DNA of 6,340 nucleotides from an uncultured Collinsella sp. (GTDB lineage Bacteria > Actinomycetota > Coriobacteriia > Coriobacteriales > Coriobacteriaceae), in contig URAD01000047.1 of assembly GCA_900545745.1 (NCBI GenBank), forward strand, positions 1 through 6,340, given 5' to 3'. Made by a program: the position numbers and the translations under genes. The notes below the pieces were generated by a model. The model did not search any database and was not told where the DNA came from. It saw nothing but the letters and a program-made list of their open reading frames with translations. This document shows, piece after piece, positions 1 through 6,340 of this stretch (position 1 is the stretch's first letter; each line of letters starts with the position of its first letter).

Positions 1-488
1 TCGCCGTCGGTTGTTCGGCGGATGTGCGGTCCTCGGTGAACTATGCCATCGACTATGCGCACGCGACCTGTGGCGGAGGCACGTCCACACCGCGTTCGCT
101 TGGCATGTCGACGACCACGGGCGAACGCGAGCCCGCGCCGGCGCATCCGTTGGGCCTGCTGCGCGTGCAAAACGGCTTTGTGGTGAGTGCCCCGCGCTGG
201 ATTCAGCCGAGTGAGGAAGGTGTCGAGATCGGCGCGCTGGCAACGGGGGAGGGCGATATCACCGACGTCGGCGATGACGTCTCGGCTCGCCATGCCCACA
301 TCTGGTGTGATGCTCAAAATGCCTGGCACGTCGAGGACTTGTCGTCCACCAACGGAACCGTGGTGGTAAACGGGGCCACGCGCGTCTGCATCCAGGTCGA
401 GCCCGGCCGTTCCGCCCAACTCAATCCCGGCGACGAGCTCAAGCTCGGCGAATCCACCACCTACGCCATCCTCTTCGGTGCCCTCTAG
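1..488 (+). CDS. FHA-domain protein, C-terminal part (5' end outside window)
   Basis: The frame is open from base 3 to the TAG at 486-488, giving 161 visible residues. No start is convincing (the GTG at 24 has no ribosome site), so the gene most likely begins left of the window. Numbering from the first visible codon, residues about 74-157 form a forkhead-associated (FHA) fold: EIGA at 75-78, VSARHAHI at 93-100 with the Ser-x-x-His motif (S94, H97), WHVEDLSSTNGT at 108-119 with the diagnostic Asn-Gly (N117, G118), then a GDELKLG strand near the end. FHA domains bind phosphothreonine peptides, usually downstream of Ser/Thr kinases. One oddity is that the usual arginine after Ile-Gly is alanine here (A78), so phosphopeptide binding may be weak or altered. 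The visible N-terminal stretch (1-50) is Gly/Thr/Pro-rich and looks like a linker; what lies further upstream cannot be seen. No functional link to nifJ is evident. Confidence 0.8.
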   Translation, partial: AVGCSADVRSSVNYAIDYAHATCGGGTSTPRSLGMSTTTGEREPAPAHPLGLLRVQNGFVVSAPRWIQPSEEGVEIGALATGEGDITDVGDDVSARHAHIWCDAQNAWHVEDLSSTNGTVVVNGATRVCIQVEPGRSAQLNPGDELKLGESTTYAILFGAL

Positions 489-501
489 CCAACCCTCAAT
501 A

Positions 502-568
502 AGTTGCGGTGAAATACGGACTGTTTAAGGCTCTGAGCAGCAAAAACAGTCCCTATTTCACCGCAACT
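502..568. repeat. Near-perfect 25-bp inverted repeat after the FHA gene
   Basis: Arms 502-526 and 544-568 pair at 24 of 25 positions; the only mismatch is C517 against C553. They enclose a 17-nt loop (527-543). The outer end of the stem reads AGTTGCGGTGAAATA. The element begins 14 nt after the FHA stop codon. There is no T-run after either arm, and the stem is long and only moderately GC-rich, so it is not a typical intrinsic terminator, though it could still end or stabilise the FHA transcript. Its size and near-perfect symmetry fit a dispersed palindromic (REP/MITE-like) element; that identity is an inference from this one copy. Confidence 0.75.
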
Positions 569-652
569 GCCGTATGGTTCCCGGGGGACATTTTGCTCGG
601 CGCTGGGCATTCGATAGTCACCCGAGGTAAACCTTCACCCGTCCACCTATAT

Positions 653-690
653 TTGCCGAAATTACACTTGACGGCGGGGTACAATAAACC
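653..690 (+). promoter_or_regulatory. Weak promoter candidate for nifJ
   Basis: TACAAT at 680-685 is a fair -10 hexamer and sits just before the first helix of the nifJ leader, so transcription would start near 690-693. The -35 side is poor: TTGCCG at 653-658 is 21 bp away, which is too far, and TTGACG at 668-673 is only 6 bp away, which is too close. The region 569-650 shows no other recognisable signal. If the call is right, nifJ has its own promoter and a 5' leader of about 275 nt. Confidence 0.3.
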
Positions 691-948
691 CGCATGCGGA
701 TTTCCGTTGCGGGCGCTTCCCATCGCCGGGGCGTGCCCGGGAGCATCCGGCATGCGGCCTTTGCGGCGCTCGGTCATGTGCAAGACGGGCGGTCGGGTCT
801 GTGGGGCGCATCAGCTGGCCCTCGCCTCGGCATGTCTTCTCTCCACGCCACGTACCTGCTGCTGAGCCTGCCTGCCAGATGATTGGAAGCAACAGCGTAA
901 ATCCCATCACGCCAACATCCCGGCGATCGCCGGGGCCTGTATACCTAT
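690..948 (+). promoter_or_regulatory. Candidate structured 5' leader of nifJ (no known family recognised)
   Basis: This GC-rich stretch has no convincing gene but folds well on paper. Bases 690-701 pair with 745-757 in a 12-bp helix with one bulged base (G750). Inside it, 715-721 can pair with 739-744 (six pairs, one bulge). Further down, 782-786 can pair with 834-838, and 880-887 with 902-909 (one mismatch). I compared it by eye with the conserved cores of TPP, cobalamin, FMN, lysine, fluoride and c-di-GMP riboswitches, RNase P, tmRNA, SRP and 6S RNAs, and matched none. It could be a regulatory leader, a small RNA, or decayed sequence; GC-rich DNA often folds by chance. Confidence 0.3.
919..934. 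promoter_or_regulatory. Perfect 16-bp palindrome upstream of nifJ
   Basis: The half-site CCCGGCGA is followed directly by its exact reverse complement, so the whole 16 bp is symmetric. It ends 32 nt before the nifJ start codon. As RNA it would form a 6-bp GC stem with a GATC loop; as DNA it could be an operator for a dimeric regulator. The sequence does not decide between these, and a GC-rich palindrome of this length can occur by chance. Confidence 0.35.
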
Positions 949-953
949 ATGAG

Positions 954-963
954 AGGAGAGGGG
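954..963 (+). promoter_or_regulatory. nifJ: nifJ ribosome binding site
   Basis: AGGAG at 954-958, within a purine-rich run to 963, lies 8 nt before the ATG at 967. This decides the start: the in-frame ATG at 949 has no such site and would add six residues (MRGEGY) that are the translated Shine-Dalgarno region. Bases 939-945 can pair with 962-968 (six Watson-Crick pairs plus one G-U), a weak hairpin that would put the Shine-Dalgarno in its loop and cover the first two bases of the start codon. Confidence 0.85.
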
Positions 964-966
964 TAT

Positions 967-4506
<3,540 letters not shown>

Positions 4507-4516
4507 GTCTCCCACC

Positions 4517-4641
4517 GCAGGATCTGAGGGCTAACCTTCGCGGACGTCCTCGGACATGAAAGAACCCCCGCTGCGCACTACGTGCGGCGGGGGTTCTTTC
4601 GTCCTGCGGAGTGCCCGCGAAGGTTAGCCCTCAGATCCTGC
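4517..4641. repeat. Perfect 27-bp inverted repeat enclosing the nifJ terminator
   Basis: Arm 4517-4543 (starting GCAGGATCTGAGGGC) is the exact reverse complement of 4615-4641: 27 of 27 bases. The arms flank symmetric 14-nt unpaired segments (4544-4557 and 4601-4614), which in turn flank the 14-bp terminator stem, so the whole 125-bp block is one nested palindrome. The outer arms are not needed for termination. The left arm begins 10 bp after the nifJ stop codon. It may be a non-autonomous palindromic element, or a folded 3' end that protects mRNA. The 11-mer starting at 4544 (ACGTCCTCGGA) recurs at 4649-4659. Confidence 0.85.
4558..4600. terminator. Bidirectional rho-independent terminator between convergent genes
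   Basis: GAAAGAACCCCCGC (4558-4571) pairs perfectly with 4587-4600. The stem is extended by CGCAC (4574-4578) against GTGCG (4582-4586) around a 3-nt TAC loop, leaving a two-base bulge. The stem ends in TTCTTTC on the + strand, and because the left arm starts with GAAAGAA the same holds on the - strand. It can therefore stop nifJ transcription and also read-through from the opposing ATPase gene. Confidence 0.9.
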
Positions 4642-4643
4642 TA

Positions 4644-4687
4644 CGACTACGTCCTCGGATTGTGTGGGCGGATGAAGGACGTAGTTG
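4644..4687. repeat. Short inverted repeat in the convergent gap
   Basis: ACTACGTCC at 4646-4654 is the exact reverse complement of 4677-4685. The stem extends outward by one G-U and one C-G pair to 11 bp and encloses a 22-nt loop. It starts two bases after the right arm of the 27-bp inverted repeat, adding to the palindrome cluster. No T-run follows and no function is assigned. Confidence 0.5.
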
Positions 4688-4701
4688 GCCGGGTATTCCG
4701 T

Positions 4702-4749
4702 TCCCTTCGCTGTTTCGCGGCTTTGCCGCGAAAGGCGCGTTACTTTGGG
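4702..4749. repeat. Palindromic repeat, copy A (hairpin 4713-4733)
   Basis: The hairpin has nine-base arms TTTCGCGGC and GCCGCGAAA around a TTT loop. It is embedded in a 48-nt stretch matching copy B at 39 of 48 ungapped positions, offset by 83 bp. There is no coding signal here. In neither orientation does a clean T-run follow the hairpin, so an ordinary terminator role is unlikely. Confidence 0.65.
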
Positions 4750-4784
4750 GATGGATGGGGGGGCGTGGCTGTTGCAACGCCTTA

Positions 4785-4832
4785 TCCCTTTGCTTTTTCG
4801 CGCCTTTGGCGCGAAACGCGCAGCACCTTGGG
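4785..4832. repeat. Palindromic repeat, copy B (hairpin 4796-4816)
   Basis: The hairpin has nine-base arms TTTCGCGCC and GGCGCGAAA around the same TTT loop as copy A. The only two hairpin differences from copy A are G4720 to C4803 and C4726 to G4809, which are partners in one base pair, so the stem is preserved. An alternative stem (GCGCG at 4809-4813 with CGCGC at 4817-4821) is possible only in this copy. It lies 62 bp from the stop codon of the convergent ATPase gene. On that gene's strand the hairpin is followed by A residues, not T, so it is not a standard intrinsic terminator. Confidence 0.65.
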
Positions 4833-4877
4833 AAATGCATTGATGTGTGGACGGGGCTGGATTGCGGATTCAAATGG

Positions 4878-6239
4878 CTAGAGAGATATGGGTGCGAACG
4901 AGAAATCGTTATTGGGGTCATCCTTTTCCATAAACTCATCGAGACAAAACGTCATGTAGATTGGAACGTACAGAACCTTGCCCTCTTTGCTGAGATTCTC
5001 GTGGCTTAGTACAACGGCTTCGGGAATTTTGTACTCGCCCACACTCATCAGACGATCGAGGGCCGCGTGCGCTCGAACTTTCTTGCCCGATTTGACCTCG
5101 ATTGGGACAACATGACCGTGGACGCCTTCGATCACAAAGTCAACTTCACCGACCTCACGCGTTTGGTAGTACCATGCATCCGCCCCGAGGGCAACGAGTT
5201 CCTGCGCGACCACGTTCTCATAGAGACCACCAAGGTTGGGAGTTTTCATATCAAGATAGACAGCGCGTGCGGTGCTGCCGGGGTATCGCGATGCGAGCAT
5301 GCCTGTATCAGACTCGTATAGTTTGAAGGCTGTCGTTTTCTCCGTCCTCTTGAGAGGACTCCGTGGCTCCGTCACCCTGGCGACCATCAATCCAACACCT
5401 GCGTTAACAAGCCACAGGAAATCCTGCTCATATTTTTTAAGGCGAGCTCCCTCACCCAGAGACGAAACAACAAAGCGATGAGACTCCGCCTCAAGCTGAA
5501 CGGGAATTTGCTCAAAAATCGACCGAACGTTAAACGCTCGAGTCGATGCATATTTTGAGATATCGCTTTTGTACTGATCGACCAGCTGAGTTTGAAGCTC
5601 ACGTGTGCTCACGAGCGAATAACCCGAATCAATATAATTCTGAACGACCTCCGGCATGCCGCCGCAAACGATATAGGCTCTATAGTTCTTGAGCATCGCC
5701 TCATGAATATAGTTTTCGACAGGATGTTTCTCGACAAGGCAGCTGCGAATGCCTGCAAGCACATTCTCGCTTACGCTGTTTGCCCAACAAAACTCTTCAA
5801 AATCCATCGGGCGCATAACAATGTGCTCTACATACCCCACCGGAAAAGAAGAGATCCCCTTAAACTCAGTCCCAAGCATAGACCCCGAGAAGACATAGCT
5901 AAAGCGCCCATCCTCGACCAACGCCTTCATGAGTGTAACGATCTGCGGATACTCCTGAATCTCATCGACAAAGACAAGCGTATCGCCCTCAACAAGCGGC
6001 GCATCCGCAAGAAGGGCTACGCGGTTGATAAAGTCAACGGAGTTCTTTGCGCCAACAAGTGCATTCCTTGCTTCGACATCGAGTAGTAAATTGACCTCAA
6101 AATACGAAGCGTAGTTGCTTTTTCCAAACGCGCGAATCGCATAGCTCTTGCCAATCTGACGCGCACCAGTAACGAGTAATGCCTTATTGGAGTTATTCTT
6201 CCAGCTCAAAAGCCTATCAGTGACCTTACGGCGTAGCAT
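4878..6239 (-). CDS. P-loop ATPase, AAA_14 with C-terminal DUF4143 (PD-(D/E)XK-like)
   Basis: This is a complete 453-aa protein from the ATG at 6239-6237 to the TAG at 4880-4878. The N-terminal ATPase part has Walker A GARQIGKS at 25-32, Walker B LVFVDEIQ at 88-95 (D92, E93) and a sensor-like FSGS at 117-120. The C-terminal DUF4143-type part has YENVVAQEL at 340-348, then D367 and a P-I-E-V-K strand at 379-383 (E381, K383), the arrangement of PD-(D/E)XK nucleases. The family is widespread, often accessory, and has no settled function; a nuclease or DNA-linked role is inference. The start was chosen because MLRRKVTDRLLSWKN is the usual family opening; a GGGGG ribosome-site candidate lies 4 nt upstream. 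The frame stays open further upstream, with an ATG at 6287, but that would translate a DNA repeat. GC is lower than nifJ (29/60 at 5401-5460 against 43/60 at 2041-2100), suggesting horizontal acquisition. Confidence 0.9.
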   Translation of the reverse strand: MLRRKVTDRLLSWKNNSNKALLVTGARQIGKSYAIRAFGKSNYASYFEVNLLLDVEARNALVGAKNSVDFINRVALLADAPLVEGDTLVFVDEIQEYPQIVTLMKALVEDGRFSYVFSGSMLGTEFKGISSFPVGYVEHIVMRPMDFEEFCWANSVSENVLAGIRSCLVEKHPVENYIHEAMLKNYRAYIVCGGMPEVVQNYIDSGYSLVSTRELQTQLVDQYKSDISKYASTRAFNVRSIFEQIPVQLEAESHRFVVSSLGEGARLKKYEQDFLWLVNAGVGLMVARVTEPRSPLKRTEKTTAFKLYESDTGMLASRYPGSTARAVYLDMKTPNLGGLYENVVAQELVALGADAWYYQTREVGEVDFVIEGVHGHVVPIEVKSGKKVRAHAALDRLMSVGEYKIPEAVVLSHENLSKEGKVLYVPIYMTFCLDEFMEKDDPNNDFSFAPISL

Positions 6240-6253
6240 TAAACCCCCAAATG

Positions 6254-6337
6254 ACAAAAATTGACAGATAGAATCGCCTAAAATCATACAAAAATTGGCA
6301 GATAATATTGTCGTAAATATACAAAAATTGGGAGATA
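6254..6337. repeat. Three 17-bp direct repeats at 33-34-bp spacing upstream of the ATPase gene
   Basis: Copies at 6254-6270, 6288-6304 and 6321-6337 all read ACAAAAATTG, two variable bases, then AGATA: 15 of 17 positions are identical in all three. The spacers (17 and 16 nt) are unrelated to each other. The nearest copy ends 15 bp before the chosen ATPase start. A small dyad, CAA-AAA-TTG, lies in each unit. The first interval (34 bp) is not a multiple of three, so successive copies fall in different reading frames; this points to a DNA-level signal, not a protein repeat. It may be an operator, an iteron-like binding array or a terminal repeat of a mobile element. The array may continue beyond the right edge. 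Confidence 0.8.
6283..6312 (-). promoter_or_regulatory. Weak promoter candidate for the ATPase gene
   Basis: On the - strand, TATGAT (6288-6283) is a good -10 hexamer, about 43 bp before the ATPase ATG. The best -35 at 18-bp spacing is GACAAT (6312-6307), a poor match. The hexamer touches the end of the middle direct repeat and the likely polymerase footprint spans repeats two and three, so anything bound to them could control transcription. If right, the ATG at 6287 lies inside the -10 and cannot be the start. Confidence 0.3.
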
Positions 6338-6340
6338 GCA

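Noticed and set aside
668..685. TTGACG plus TACAAT as a promoter pair
   Set aside because: The spacing is only 6 bp, which is not usable by a sigma-70-type polymerase.
694..882. A 62-codon + strand frame in the nifJ leader
   Set aside because: There is no ribosome site before the ATG, the composition is unlike a protein, and the start lies inside the first predicted helix.
4582..5009. Small + strand frames across the convergent gap and the ATPase 3' end
   Set aside because: They begin inside the terminator hairpin or the inverted-repeat block, lack ribosome sites, and run across palindromes and into the antisense of the ATPase.
6240..6287. ATPase start at the upstream ATG (6287-6285), adding 16 residues
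   Set aside because: There is no ribosome site before it; the added residues would translate one of the direct repeats; the family normally opens at MLRRK. It remains possible, since the frame is open to the window edge.
6261..6289. A perfect TTGACA (6261-6266) as a + strand promoter -35
   Set aside because: No acceptable -10 lies 16-18 bp downstream, and the hexamer is part of the direct repeat. Any transcript would run away from the genes seen here.
6254..6337. CRISPR array
   Set aside because: Repeats of 17 bp and spacers of 16-17 bp are too short, and no cas gene is visible. It is a direct-repeat array of another kind.

Overview
The window looks like chromosomal DNA of a GC-rich obligate anaerobe. 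My best guess is a Coriobacteriia member (Collinsella/Olsenella type). This is inferred from the NifJ sequence style, the strongly C/G-ending codons and the fermentative enzyme; no taxonomic marker is present, so it stays tentative.

Layout, left to right: (1) the 3' end of an FHA-domain protein gene on the + strand, entering from the left edge and stopping at 488. (2) A 478-bp gap (489-966). It holds a near-perfect 25-bp inverted repeat (502-568), a weak promoter candidate near 680, a GC-rich and strongly foldable leader that starts with a 12-bp helix (690-757), a perfect 16-bp palindrome (919-934) and a good Shine-Dalgarno. (3) nifJ (967-4506, +), a full-length single-chain pyruvate:ferredoxin oxidoreductase of 1179 aa. 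Its catalytic residues and all twelve Cys ligands for three [4Fe-4S] clusters are present. (4) A 371-bp gap between convergent genes (4507-4877), crowded with palindromes: a strong bidirectional terminator nested inside a perfect 27-bp inverted repeat, a 9-bp inverted repeat, and a diverged ~48-bp duplication whose hairpins differ only by a compensatory base-pair swap. (5) On the - strand, a complete gene (6239-4878) for a 453-aa ATPase of the AAA_14/DUF4143 type, visibly lower in GC than nifJ. (6) An AT-rich segment upstream of it (6240-6340) with three copies of a 17-bp direct repeat at 33-34-bp spacing, reaching the right edge.

nifJ is a core metabolic gene: it converts pyruvate to acetyl-CoA and supplies reduced ferredoxin. 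The FHA gene is co-oriented, but the long gap and a likely separate promoter argue against a shared operon. The ATPase gene looks like an accessory, possibly horizontally acquired, cargo gene, and nothing ties it to nifJ. I did not find a multi-gene undescribed system. The most unexplained material is non-coding: the direct repeats upstream of the ATPase, the nested and covarying palindromes after nifJ, and the foldable nifJ leader.
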